Shown here piece by piece: positions 7,123 through 15,916 of a stretch of DNA of 47,187 nt. A program made the translations under genes and the position numbers. The notes below the pieces were generated by a model. That model ran no database searches. It saw only the letters and a program-made list of their open reading frames with translations, and had not been told where the DNA came from. Source of the DNA: a virus; IMG/VR virus record IMGVR_UViG_3300023063_000004, positions 1 to 47,187 of that record, one strand, 5' to 3'. Every line of letters starts with the position of its first letter. Positions within the stretch are counted from its first letter, which is position 1.

Positions 7123-7139
7123 AATAGTTATTAACAGTT
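7123..7139 (-). promoter_or_regulatory. Degenerate operator copy without clear promoter hexamers
   Basis: The 17-mer AACTGTTAATAACTATT (minus strand) matches the repeated palindrome at most positions and lies in the gap before the 7106 start, but the flanking hexamers (AGTGTG and TGAGAA) do not look like -35 and -10. It may be a relic or a pure binding site. Confidence 0.4.
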
Positions 7140-7151
7140 CACACTATAGCA

Positions 7152-7328
7152 CTACTTTGCGGCGTCGAGTGCAGCGCGTGCTGCCGCGTGTGCTTCTTTC
7201 TCACTTTCAAGTTCCGCCTTCACGGCGTCAAGTTCCGCCGACAGTTGCACGACCATAGCGGATTGATCGGGCGTGCGACTCAGTGGAACAGCGTTGACAG
7301 CCGGTGCCGGATTCAGATTTTTAAACAT
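7152..7328 (-). CDS. Small coiled-coil protein, 58 residues
   Basis: The ATG at 7328 follows AAGGAG at ideal spacing and overlaps the end of the gene upstream. The second half (from about residue 28) is a heptad-like Ala/Glu/Leu/Lys helix. It lies behind the tailspike gene. Function unknown. Confidence 0.7.
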   Translation of the reverse strand: MFKNLNPAPAVNAVPLSRTPDQSAMVVQLSAELDAVKAELESEKEAHAAARAALDAAK

Positions 7329-7701
7329 TTTCAACTCCTTTAAGAATGGATTCACCATAACCTTCGCCGTACATGCGATTGTAATTGGTCAGGTCGATAT
7401 CATCGATTGTAAAGTCGACCCCGATAAAAACACTGGAATGTAAGTGCTGTATCACTTGTTTTGGAACCCACTGCAAAACGCCATCGATATTTTCCTGTTC
7501 CTCACAATCAACCGTATAGGCTATGTTGGCGAGAACGACAGAGCAAACCGGAGTTGCCTTGTGCAGATCAAGGATTTTTTGGGCTTCGATTTCGTCTATC
7601 AGTACGGGTACTCTCGAATTCTGCCCTGCAAAGAGTTTGGATACCGCCGCGTCATACAATGCGGCGAGCGCTTTAGCCTGTCCAATTGCTGAAATGTCCA
7701 T
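7321..7701 (-). CDS. Hypothetical 126-residue protein next to the tailspike
   Basis: The start at 7701 follows TAAGGA, 8 bases after the tailspike stop. Acidic, with mixed helix and strand. Its location suggests a tail-fibre chaperone or assembly partner, but no motif supports that. Its last codons contain the next gene's ribosome site. Confidence 0.65.
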   Translation of the reverse strand: MDISAIGQAKALAALYDAAVSKLFAGQNSRVPVLIDEIEAQKILDLHKATPVCSVVLANIAYTVDCEEQENIDGVLQWVPKQVIQHLHSSVFIGVDFTIDDIDLTNYNRMYGEGYGESILKGVENV

Positions 7702-7709
7702 GATTTTCC

Positions 7710-10469
7710 TTAGACGATCGTGAGAACGCCGTTGTTATTCCAAAGTGACCCAGCAACACTAGGCGCGGCCGTTGGGAATTGTGTTTTATCAACCCATGGC
7801 CCTGCGCTCGGGTTAAACGGCTCTAGACGATCCATGCTCATCATCGGGCACACGATATAAAGTACATCGCAGTTGCTCGCGTTGTTGTAGCTCGTGTACT
7901 GAGTCCGAGTGTCTTTAACGCCTACGTTCAAGAAAGCTTGAAAACGGTTTGATACGAACGTATCAGTACTCGGGAATGTCTGCGGCGAAGCGTACCCGTG
8001 TAACGATGCGGACACGGTGGACGAGCTTGCAGCGGCTCGCTTAAACCCCATAAACATATAGCGATGCAGTTGCTCTAGGGGCCGTGCGACATTCAGGTAT
8101 GCGGCCGCCAAAGGTATCGCTAACTCAGCCTTACCGTCTGCAGCTGTCGGCGTTATCTTATATACAACGGGATTTGTTCCGCAAATCTTGATAAAAAGAT
8201 CATCTGTCCAAGTTGCATCGAGCCCTTCAGCCGCCAATGTCGTAAGCGTCAATGTGCCCACGCTAGCCGTAGCGGCGGCTAGATTGAAAAGATTTCCGAC
8301 AGAGCAAATGGCCTGTCGATTCGCTAGATCCCACTTTTTAGCAGACGTGTCGCGCGGATCAGTAGGGGAATATGCAAACCCAGGCGAAGGCGCATTGGTA
8401 GCATAAACACCGACATCGACCAAACCGAGGTTACCTTGCATACGTGAAATATCAGAATTCGATGCGCGCATCGAACCAAAAAGGGTTCGAATACTAGCGA
8501 CTTTTGCCGTTCCACTACTAACTGGCATAACTTGAAAATTATCTGGCGACATATCCTGCCACATAGCCAGATCACCTAGATAGAATTGATATTTCCGCTT
8601 GATTGCCCCACTCGGGAACATGTTGTCTGGCAAGTAATAGGCTGTTGACGTTGCAGAAACGACGGAAGGATCTTTACCCAGATTAACCGTTGATAAAGAA
8701 TTATAGGAAAGCCGCCAGCGCGCCTCTCCTATCTGTTCAGTTGTAGAGCTATTCCTATCAATCGTAATGCCACCTACGCTAGCGGCATACGAATAGACGC
8801 CACCAGACATCGGATCTGCTGCGTTGCTAACAGTACCGGATGGGGTAATGCTTGGGTTCAGGTAGTTGTTGTCTACCTGAAAGTATTCATACGCTCCGAA
8901 TCCCGTGTGGTCGCGAACATGTGCTACTGCCACCCCACCATTGTGATTCGCCCATAGCTCGGTACCTATGAAATAGTTTGCGAAAGCTCCATTTCCCGCC
9001 CCGCCGCCGCCACCTTGCGTACTCAGATAGTCTTCCGAGTTCTTTTTATAATAAATTTGCGCGAGTCCTGCTTTCATCTGGTTCCGAACGGTGTAGATGT
9101 GTCCGTCCATCGAGTCCCAAACGCCTGCGAACTTACCCCCATCGCCGAAGCAATTAGAAAATCGCACAGTGGCATGGTTTTGTGTTTTATAGCAGCAATG
9201 ACCAGGCGCAAACGTCTTGTAATAATCTGGCGTGATCGTCGGATTGGACAAATCAAGATCAATCACTGCGCCGCCATTTGTTACATCACGGCCAGCACCA
9301 GCCAACACCATCAAGCCGTTAGCGATAAGATTTTCCTTGCTCCAGTCGGTCTGAGATGCTCCGCTATTCGCTGAGAATACCTGCAAATACATATTTTCAA
9401 CTTCACAGTTTTGAATTGTTGACCAGTTGATAACCGATTCACAATCTCTCGTCGTATCCCAGACGGTAGAACCACTCACTGTGGTTACAGGAATCCCAAG
9501 CGTGTTGCAATTCTTTGCGTAGAAAGCAACATGCGCCCGTAAGCTATGCTCGCAAAAAATGAATTGGCACGGCGTTAGGTTCGGCGTTTCAGTGCGGATC
9601 GACACTGAGCGAGCAGGGAAATAAGCGGTTCGGTAATTCGCTTGGCAGTAGGCAAAGAACTGATTAAGCTTGGTGAAATAGTCGTTCCCAGGCGAATTTA
9701 CGACTGCATCACCAAGCCAGTCGTACACCGATAGCAGATCACCGCCCTTCGAATTCAGGTCGCGGACTACCGATCCTGTTGGTAGTCCTGGCGTTTGGAA
9801 AGCTTTTGCTCCCATACCGGTAAATTGTGCAAGTTGCGATGAGCTACCTTTTACTGAAGTTGCACCGACGACACCGGTAGGGTTATATAGCGCAACTTCA
9901 GTGCCGGTAAAAGCGCTCAATGCAGTCGATGTCGCGGGATCGATAGTCGCGGTAATTGCAGCGGTCGTGCTAGGCCATACGCCAGCCGCCTTTGGACCGT
10001 ACCGCAATCCGGCACTTATATCCAATGCGTATTGACCATTAACGCCTAGACCTGCGGCCGGTACGCCACTGGTAAATATATACAGTGGCAACGCGTTTAA
10101 AACGGCGAAGGCGGTTTCAAGTGCTGGCAATGGTGCGATCTCCGTAACGAGTGCGCTAAGAGCAGTTTGTAATGCTGCAACCGTTGTCTCAAGCGCGGGC
10201 AATGGTGCAATTTCAGTAGTAAGACTATTTACCGCTGTTTGCACCGCATTTAACGCTGTTTGAATAGCCGGAATTCCAGCCACGTCACTTTCTAACGCGG
10301 TAACAGCCGTTTGTACCACGTTAATAGCCGCCTGCAACGTATCCACCTGAGCGATACCGGCGGTCAATGTCACGATTGCGGCCTGAATGGCAATTAGCTG
10401 ATCTGCCGCAGACGGAGCTAAGGTAGGATTACCACCACTGCTGCCCGTACCGATGTCGGTATAACTCAT
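7710..10469 (-). CDS. Tailspike or large tail fibre protein
   Basis: 919 residues, start behind GGGGATGAG. Residues 20-120 repeat a heptad-rich pattern (LQTALxALxxEIAPLPALE, twice), a trimeric coiled-coil stalk. The middle, rich in Asn, Gly and aromatics, looks like a beta-helix depolymerase of the pectate-lyase type. It would bind or cut host surface polysaccharide. It contains DLDLSNPTITPDYYK, also found in the gene 16641-17261. It is isolated from the other tail genes and is bracketed by terminators. No catalytic residues could be assigned. Confidence 0.8.
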   Translation of the reverse strand: MSYTDIGTGSSGGNPTLAPSAADQLIAIQAAIVTLTAGIAQVDTLQAAINVVQTAVTALESDVAGIPAIQTALNAVQTAVNSLTTEIAPLPALETTVAALQTALSALVTEIAPLPALETAFAVLNALPLYIFTSGVPAAGLGVNGQYALDISAGLRYGPKAAGVWPSTTAAITATIDPATSTALSAFTGTEVALYNPTGVVGATSVKGSSSQLAQFTGMGAKAFQTPGLPTGSVVRDLNSKGGDLLSVYDWLGDAVVNSPGNDYFTKLNQFFAYCQANYRTAYFPARSVSIRTETPNLTPCQFIFCEHSLRAHVAFYAKNCNTLGIPVTTVSGSTVWDTTRDCESVINWSTIQNCEVENMYLQVFSANSGASQTDWSKENLIANGLMVLAGAGRDVTNGGAVIDLDLSNPTITPDYYKTFAPGHCCYKTQNHATVRFSNCFGDGGKFAGVWDSMDGHIYTVRNQMKAGLAQIYYKKNSEDYLSTQGGGGGAGNGAFANYFIGTELWANHNGGVAVAHVRDHTGFGAYEYFQVDNNYLNPSITPSGTVSNAADPMSGGVYSYAASVGGITIDRNSSTTEQIGEARWRLSYNSLSTVNLGKDPSVVSATSTAYYLPDNMFPSGAIKRKYQFYLGDLAMWQDMSPDNFQVMPVSSGTAKVASIRTLFGSMRASNSDISRMQGNLGLVDVGVYATNAPSPGFAYSPTDPRDTSAKKWDLANRQAICSVGNLFNLAAATASVGTLTLTTLAAEGLDATWTDDLFIKICGTNPVVYKITPTAADGKAELAIPLAAAYLNVARPLEQLHRYMFMGFKRAAASSSTVSASLHGYASPQTFPSTDTFVSNRFQAFLNVGVKDTRTQYTSYNNASNCDVLYIVCPMMSMDRLEPFNPSAGPWVDKTQFPTAAPSVAGSLWNNNGVLTIV

Positions 10470-10481
10470 ATTCTCATCCCC

Positions 10482-10515
10482 ATAAAAAGAGGGGCGTTCC
10501 GATTAAAGAACGCCC
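10482..10515 (-). terminator. Intrinsic terminator before the tailspike gene
   Basis: Minus strand: GGGCGTTC, 8-base loop, GAACGCCC, then CTCTTTTT, ending 13 bases before the tailspike ATG. It closes the terS unit. Confidence 0.88.
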
Positions 10516-10546
10516 ACATAAAGGCCCCCACGCGGTACATAGTATC

Positions 10547-10798
10547 TCACGGCGCAATAGCGACATAGTTGCGGCCATTGACACTAAAACATTTATCACG
10601 CGCCGTAATGTGGCGCAACTGCCATTGCGATACGCAGACAGTTTCAAGGTCATTCATTTCGACATACCAAACCTTTTCAGTATGACCGCTTGCCATGTGG
10701 ATGCGAGTGTCAAAATTTAACAGTGTGCCTATTGCTCCTAACAGTTGACGATTGAATGTAACAACGACAACGACCTTTTTCCCGATCTCATATTTCAT
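10547..10798 (-). CDS. Hypothetical 83-residue phage protein
   Basis: ATGA overlap with the end of the terminase small subunit gene. Strand-rich (IGKKVVVVVTFN), with no metal or catalytic motif. It is the last gene before a terminator; co-transcribed with terS. Confidence 0.65.
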   Translation of the reverse strand: MKYEIGKKVVVVVTFNRQLLGAIGTLLNFDTRIHMASGHTEKVWYVEMNDLETVCVSQWQLRHITARDKCFSVNGRNYVAIAP

Positions 10799-11598
10799 GA
10801 CTCGCCTCGCATAAGTTCCTGATAGGTACGGCTGGCCAACAATGGATCATCGCTGATGACGACAACTTGCCCAGGTGGCGCAGCGGGTAATGATCCGGCC
10901 GGTAAGATAGGGTCTTTATAAATGCCGTGAATGCGCCCTAACAGTTCGACCATCTTATCTTGATCACGTGTTTTCAATTCAATGCCGTATTGGGTCTGCT
11001 TGAAACCGGCATACAGTTTCTTCGCCGCACCCTTGATGAATCGTGTGTCTTTAATCGTCGGTACAACATGACCCTCACCTAAGCACTTAGGACACTCAGG
11101 GTTCGGACTGTTATTAACGATGTACCCATAGCCGCCCTCATCGGTCGGCAAGTCCTGCGGTACTGGCGCATTGCCCTGACTTCCACCTAACTCCCAATCA
11201 CTGTACAACTTCGCATTGCGGTCCATCACCTCGGCGCATCGAAATGCGAACTCTGTTGGCGATGCCCAATGATAACGATGCCCGATGCCCGAACAGTGTC
11301 GACAGTTCCGAACTTCAATAGCGGACAAATCATGAGCATTTGCCAAGGCAAGGGAAGTGATGTGATCAATCACTGCGGCACGATCGATCACTACGGCTTT
11401 ACTCACTTCGTCCTGTAATTGCTCGTACCTTTCCAGAACAAGGCTATTACGGCTCAACTCGCTCGCCTTGCTCCATATCGTTGCGTCTTTCCAATGCAAA
11501 CAGTTATACGCTTGCCGATACGCTTCGCTCTTATTGCCCGTTTGCGCCCAATGCAGCACGAACGCTAATTGTCTGCCCGTTAATTTACGCACGATCAT
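10795..11598 (-). CDS. terS: Terminase small subunit with zinc-binding insert
   Basis: 267 residues, start after TTAGGA. The N-terminus (KLTGRQLAFVLHWAQTGNKSEAYRQAY) is the helix-turn-helix start typical of Terminase_2 small subunits, which recognise the packaging site. Two DnaJ-like knuckles, CRHCSGIG near residue 98 and CPKCLGEG near 168, form an inserted zinc module. The C-terminal half would bind the large subunit, whose gene lies about 5.6 kb downstream. A LexA-like box precedes the gene. Confidence 0.85.
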   Translation of the reverse strand: MIVRKLTGRQLAFVLHWAQTGNKSEAYRQAYNCLHWKDATIWSKASELSRNSLVLERYEQLQDEVSKAVVIDRAAVIDHITSLALANAHDLSAIEVRNCRHCSGIGHRYHWASPTEFAFRCAEVMDRNAKLYSDWELGGSQGNAPVPQDLPTDEGGYGYIVNNSPNPECPKCLGEGHVVPTIKDTRFIKGAAKKLYAGFKQTQYGIELKTRDQDKMVELLGRIHGIYKDPILPAGSLPAAPPGQVVVISDDPLLASRTYQELMRGES

Positions 11599-11659
11599 TT
11601 ATTCCTAATTTAGCCCTTTGCTACCTGCTACTGCGCCGATACCACTTTCCTAGGTGTTT

Positions 11660-11701
11660 TCTAAAATACATATACAACATCTACTGTATATATGTACAGT
11701 T
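11660..11701 (-). promoter_or_regulatory. AT-rich putative promoter overlapped by a LexA box
   Basis: The gap 11599-11715 holds TACTGTATATATGTACAGTT (11682-11701), matching the E. coli-type LexA consensus TACTGTATATATATACAGTA at 18 of 20 positions. On the minus strand a -35-like TGTACA inside the box and a -10-like TATATG 18 bp further would make a LexA-repressible promoter for terS. The promoter hexamers are weak; the box itself is clear. Confidence 0.6.
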
Positions 11702-11715
11702 CATATTTCTGGAAC

Positions 11716-14388
11716 TCATAGAGAAGTGGTAGCGACTGGGTAGCTAGTAGCAGAAGTGCTCAATTCTAACAAGTAGCGATAGGCATTCAAGCCAAATTGC
11801 CGGTTAATCTTTTCAACCTCCAACGTAACCGGCAAATTACGATCACCAGTATTCCAGCGCTTTACGTCCCGTACGATCCATACCTTAACGGTCGTATTGT
11901 CCATCATCCGTACTGGCGATGCTTTACGCTCCATTCCGACATCTTCCATAGCGTGCCGTATTGCGCCCATATTTATTTTGGCGTGGCTGTCACCTTCTTG
12001 CATTATTTCCTTAACGTCCGCCCACGATATAAAGTCGCTAGGCCAATATTTAACGATCATGTCCGCCATGTGTCGGTATTCCGACTTAGTCGCATTAACC
12101 GCTGCACGCTTCGCCTCACTCGCTGGCGGACGCATGCCGGGGTTGAAGTGGGAGATATCGCGGGCGCGCAGGAACAGACCGATGCTATCGATGAACGCCG
12201 CATTGCCAAGCAAGCCGTACAGCATCACATAGACGCTCTCATCACGTGGCGGCAACGCAAGATGACACACCCACCAACGCCGGTCATCCTCATTAATGGG
12301 GATCGCATTCTTATGGTTAGAAAAGAGTAACCACCGGCATGCGTTGTACTCCTCGTACTGCCCGCCAAACTTAGGGTTGATCATGCGTGACTCAGCGGTC
12401 AACATATTACGTATCTTGCCCTCCACTAAATACGCATCATCTTTAGCGCCCTCACGTATTTCATCAACGATCGCAATTACGCGCCCGGCAATCACACCGT
12501 TATAGTTGCTATTGATGAGCGCACCTAAGTCCAACGACGGCGCAACATAGCCACGCCACAGACGTGACAGCACCGACGACAGCCAATTGCGGCCCGTACC
12601 GAACCCGTTAGCGATATGCAACCATCCAAAGTGCGGCAACTCACCGGGCTTCTGTTCAATGTGCGCGAGCCAATCTAGGAACGTCTCAGCATCCGCACCG
12701 AACAGGTAATTAATCTGCTCTAAAAATGGAGCGATATCAACGCTTATGTATGGGCCACGAATAATCGGTCGCCAAAGATTGAGGGCTGATGCGCCGTCAG
12801 GGTCCGACGTGAATATAGGCGAGCCCGCGCGAAACGTCCGTGTGTCCACGGTCTTACGGATGTCGGATCGCATCCACAGGTCCACGTTGTTAGCAGTGCG
12901 CCCAGACCCATCCGATGCGGCCGTAACGCTACCCGCCATACGTTCACGGAACTCATCGAGTTTGTAAACGTTATGACGGTTGTAAAGAGACGCGGTGATC
13001 TTCCCACGCGATATGTAAACATATTCATCCACCATTTCAGGAATTGACATAGACGGTGCAATAACGTTCACATCGTCCGCTAAATTAAGTGATTTATTAA
13101 TCTCCCGCTGCATAGCCTGACGATCAGGCGCACTCTTACCCACGCGTAACGCAATGAGCGCTTTGCAATGTGTCAGGCTCCAACCTTGCGCATTACCGAG
13201 TAGTATCTTCGAACGGTTATTAATATCCGCCGCAAGTGACAGACGTAATGTCTGATCGATCGATGCGCATTGGGATATTTCCGCCGTGACTTCTTTCAGC
13301 GCAATAACACTGCCCGCGTCAGACACTTCAGCAGCATACCGCTCATACGCATCGTTACTCGCATTAACGACCGCTACATTAGCCGGTCCTGACGCGAGCG
13401 GCATTGCTAATTCAGGCGCAACATCGATACGTACCACACGGGATGTCTTGCCGCACGCTTCTACGATGTCATGCTGCACACGAGTGAGCGCGCTATTCCA
13501 CGGCTCATCCCATTTATCGCGGCACAGCGCTGACGTACGCATTAACCGTTCAATACGAGGCGCATCCTTGCCCGTCCAACGCGCAAGCCGCATCGCGAGC
13601 GACATATCTACTCGCGATCGGTCATACGGTTCGCCCGGCTTATCTGGCGCGAATACCGTACTGAGTACAGCACTATTGCCGGTATAAACGTCAAGGTTGC
13701 TAATAGCAGGCATATCGCCAAATGCCACAGCCGGATCATAGCGGCTAGCGGCTTCTGCCATAAATAAAGCCAATAGTTCGTTATCATCTTCCGGCCCCTG
13801 CCAATCTGCAATAGGTCCAACATTCCACCCGCCGCCATCACTCTCAATAGCGGCCCCAGGCGGGAACCGTTCAGCAACGAACGAACATAACGACTCGCCA
13901 CCGTTCCACGATGCATCACCGCGCGCATGAGCGCCAGTAAGCGCACAGAAGCGGCCCTTTTGATAGAACTCCAATCCACCACGCTTATTACTGTGACGTT
14001 CCGGCAATGGTCCGGTCATAAATAAGTGCAAGCCCGTACCCGACTGCGACAGTTCAACGGCCGCGCCGGGGAAGCGCGCGCATATAGCTAACGCATCAGC
14101 GCTCCATACGCCATCATTAAACGCATGGTCAATATCGATAAAGCGCAACGGATCATTATCGGTAAAACAAAACGCAACGCCCATACCGTGACGTTCAGCG
14201 CTATCAAGAGCGTCAGTAGCATTGCCCCATAGCGCAGCATTTGTGCTACTCCCGCTCGACCAACCATCCAATGCATACGGCATTTTGCGGCCGTCGTCCT
14301 CTAACCTCCAAAGCATAAATTGTTGATATTGCGCGAGCGGGGCAAGTGGGCCAGCTAAAGCCGCCCTTAGTGTAGTTATGTCATGCAT
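11716..14388 (-). CDS. Primase-helicase (AEP primase with DUF5906-type SF3 helicase)
   Basis: 890 residues; the start at 14388 (MHDITTLR) is chosen because a terminator lies upstream of it. The primase half shows the metal-binding DID of FIDIDH near residue 83 and SQSGTGLHLF near 114-123. The helicase half shows a P-loop GFGTGRNW near 594, with Arg where Lys is usual, a Walker B IAIVDE near 638 and a sensor-like LLFSNHKNA. It would prime and unwind DNA at phage forks with the family B polymerase. Confidence 0.85.
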   Translation of the reverse strand: MHDITTLRAALAGPLAPLAQYQQFMLWRLEDDGRKMPYALDGWSSGSSTNAALWGNATDALDSAERHGMGVAFCFTDNDPLRFIDIDHAFNDGVWSADALAICARFPGAAVELSQSGTGLHLFMTGPLPERHSNKRGGLEFYQKGRFCALTGAHARGDASWNGGESLCSFVAERFPPGAAIESDGGGWNVGPIADWQGPEDDNELLALFMAEAASRYDPAVAFGDMPAISNLDVYTGNSAVLSTVFAPDKPGEPYDRSRVDMSLAMRLARWTGKDAPRIERLMRTSALCRDKWDEPWNSALTRVQHDIVEACGKTSRVVRIDVAPELAMPLASGPANVAVVNASNDAYERYAAEVSDAGSVIALKEVTAEISQCASIDQTLRLSLAADINNRSKILLGNAQGWSLTHCKALIALRVGKSAPDRQAMQREINKSLNLADDVNVIAPSMSIPEMVDEYVYISRGKITASLYNRHNVYKLDEFRERMAGSVTAASDGSGRTANNVDLWMRSDIRKTVDTRTFRAGSPIFTSDPDGASALNLWRPIIRGPYISVDIAPFLEQINYLFGADAETFLDWLAHIEQKPGELPHFGWLHIANGFGTGRNWLSSVLSRLWRGYVAPSLDLGALINSNYNGVIAGRVIAIVDEIREGAKDDAYLVEGKIRNMLTAESRMINPKFGGQYEEYNACRWLLFSNHKNAIPINEDDRRWWVCHLALPPRDESVYVMLYGLLGNAAFIDSIGLFLRARDISHFNPGMRPPASEAKRAAVNATKSEYRHMADMIVKYWPSDFISWADVKEIMQEGDSHAKINMGAIRHAMEDVGMERKASPVRMMDNTTVKVWIVRDVKRWNTGDRNLPVTLEVEKINRQFGLNAYRYLLELSTSATSYPVATTSL

Positions 14389-14407
14389 CGTTAATTGCCT
14401 GTTGGAC

Positions 14408-14438
14408 AAAAAGCAAAAGCCCGCAACGTGCCGGGCTT
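14408..14438 (-). terminator. Intrinsic terminator before the primase gene
   Basis: Minus strand: AAGCCCG, loop, CGGGCTT, then TTGCTTTTTG. It ends the run of small genes from 17500 down and leaves about 20 bases before the primase ATG. Its tail GGGCTTTTGCTTTT recurs before the portal gene. Confidence 0.82.
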
Positions 14439-14456
14439 CATAGGATACAACGGGTG

Positions 14457-14639
14457 TTACTCGACACGTTCTAAACCGATAACCTTGGCAACCCCGTATT
14501 GTGTCGCGTTGCACGCATGGGGCAGGTTAGCATCACCGATCGATATGAGCGCTTCGTTAAGTGTCGTCGTCACTTCAATCACGCGCAGATCTTGCCGCAT
14601 GCCACATAACTGACACTGGTAAATTACCTTAGCTCTCAT
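14457..14639 (-). CDS. Zinc-ribbon mini-protein, 60 residues
   Basis: The start at 14639 follows GAGGAT and overlaps the upstream gene by 11 bases. It has an N-terminal QCQLCG and a later HACN, a probable four-ligand zinc site. It is one of four consecutive small Cys-rich proteins. Role unknown. Confidence 0.65.
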   Translation of the reverse strand: MRAKVIYQCQLCGMRQDLRVIEVTTTLNEALISIGDANLPHACNATQYGVAKVIGLERVE

Positions 14640-14823
14640 AATAGAATCCTCGGCATAAGCACCGTTCGCAATGGTTAGACTCATATGGGGATATCACAAT
14701 CCAACCGTTACCTTCACATGACGGACACGTCACGCGCGTTAGCTGTTTCTGCGCTACGATGCGTTTTCGTTCTTCCTCGCGCATGTGAAGCGATGTATCA
14801 GATACGGGCGCTTTAGCTTTCAT
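14629..14823 (-). CDS. DnaJ-like zinc mini-protein, 64 residues
   Basis: The ATG at 14823 is preferred (GTG at 14832 also possible). A basic, helical N-terminus is followed by CPSCEGNG and CERCLCRG, two CxxCxGxG-like knuckles forming one zinc site. It overlaps neighbours by 11 bases on each side. Function unknown. Confidence 0.65.
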   Translation of the reverse strand: MKAKAPVSDTSLHMREEERKRIVAQKQLTRVTCPSCEGNGWIVISPYESNHCERCLCRGFYYES

Positions 14824-14974
14824 CGTCGTCACTCAGTGCCCGGTCTAGCCTATCTTCTAAATCGCCGGAACGGTCCTCATAGTTGCATTCATCACAAAAG
14901 CCCAGTCGACGGTAATATTCGGACAACAGCAATGCATCGCATGCCGCACACATCATTTTTGCATCAGTGCTCAT
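14813..14974 (-). CDS. Zinc-ribbon mini-protein, 53 residues
   Basis: The ATG at 14974 sits across the TGA of the upstream gene. Residues 9-12 (CAAC) and 27-30 (CDEC) form a CxxC-x14-CxxC ribbon, followed by an acidic tail (DLEDRLDRALSDDDES). The overlaps and the cysteine spacing make it credible despite its size. Confidence 0.7.
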   Translation of the reverse strand: MSTDAKMMCAACDALLLSEYYRRLGFCDECNYEDRSGDLEDRLDRALSDDDES

Positions 14975-15392
14975 GGTCATCACCATGTGCCGGAATAGGT
15001 GCGGGTAGATCGTACGGCATCGTCCGCAAGTGTTCCATATCGCCCGCCAACCCTTGCCATGACGTGATGGAACCTCGACTAAGACGGATCGGACCGTTCA
15101 CGAAGCCGTGCCCATCCCAATACCAATATGATTTAGCCCATTGGCCGTTCGAGAAACGCACGCGGTACGCACCGACACGGGTAGGCGGCTGATCTGGGTA
15201 GACGTATTCCTGAGACAGACGGGCCATAATAACGCCGCGCTCCTTTAGGCTAATGCTGTTCGACGTCAAATGATGTACACATCCGCACTTGCCGCATCGC
15301 TGATCTTGCGGACCCTCGCGACGTATGAATGCGTCGAACATTAGCGATACCTGCATTGGCTCCTGACAGGTCATGCAGTTATAACTGCGCAT
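14964..15392 (-). CDS. Zinc-ribbon protein, 142 residues
   Basis: Starts MRSYNCMTC and has CGKCGC at about residues 33-38, giving a CxxC-CxxC ribbon in the first 40 residues. The remainder is Trp/Tyr/Gly-rich and looks beta, ending in a His/Asp-rich tail. An internal Met (MARLSQ) could begin a separate product but has no ribosome site. Not recognised. Confidence 0.65.
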   Translation of the reverse strand: MRSYNCMTCQEPMQVSLMFDAFIRREGPQDQRCGKCGCVHHLTSNSISLKERGVIMARLSQEYVYPDQPPTRVGAYRVRFSNGQWAKSYWYWDGHGFVNGPIRLSRGSITSWQGLAGDMEHLRTMPYDLPAPIPAHGDDHEH

Positions 15393-15552
15393 ATTGGGAT
15401 ATCCATAAAATTAATTCGAAGCGCTCAGGCGTGTACGGCAAGTCGCGAAGGTATTTCATGATGTCCCGACATGCTTCCGAGTTGCCTAAGATGCGCGATG
15501 CTTCGCAAGCAGCTAACATTGCCCGCGTGTTATCAGCTAGTGATGTATTCAT
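15379..15552 (-). CDS. Hypothetical 57-residue phage protein
   Basis: The start at 15552 overlaps the upstream gene by 20 bases and follows GAGATATT. Helical, with two cysteines. It overlaps the next gene by 14 bases. Not recognised. Confidence 0.55.
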   Translation of the reverse strand: MNTSLADNTRAMLAACEASRILGNSEACRDIMKYLRDLPYTPERFELILWISQYAQL

Positions 15553-15916
15553 AATATCTCGCAAAGGCATCAACGATAGACTGCCGATAAATTAGAGCAG
15601 GATCGTTACCTTTAAATGCATGCCATTGGCCTGAGCCGATCTGCGTCCGACACTCGCCGGGACTAGTAATAACTCGAACGACCCACGGACCGCGCGCTAC
15701 CAGCATGCGCGGATGTGCTTTAAATTCATTTCGTTGTGCGGCAAGTACCAGACGTAATGCATCGATGCTGTGAATGGATGGTATGCCGCGATATGTGCCA
15801 ATACGCCCTTCACAATCAAATACCTGAACCGCGCCGTGCGATAATTTCACAGTATCAAAAACTGCACTAAGCGCCTTGTAGTCGTCCAACAATTCAGGCG
15901 GTATGGTCGTTAGCAT
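15533..15916 (-). CDS. Hypothetical 127-residue phage protein
   Basis: The start at 15916 follows GGGGATAAAA and lies inside the end of the regulator gene. Mixed helix and strand with a central VFDCEGRIGTYRGIPS segment. No domain recognised. It is co-transcribed with the Cro/C1-type regulator. Confidence 0.6.
   Translation of the reverse strand: MLTTIPPELLDDYKALSAVFDTVKLSHGAVQVFDCEGRIGTYRGIPSIHSIDALRLVLAAQRNEFKAHPRMLVARGPWVVRVITSPGECRTQIGSGQWHAFKGNDPALIYRQSIVDAFARYYEYITS

Noticed and set aside
11107-11119. GTTATTAACG inside terS
   Set aside because: Only the core of the 17-mer, within a conserved reading frame (VNN), with no promoter hexamers.
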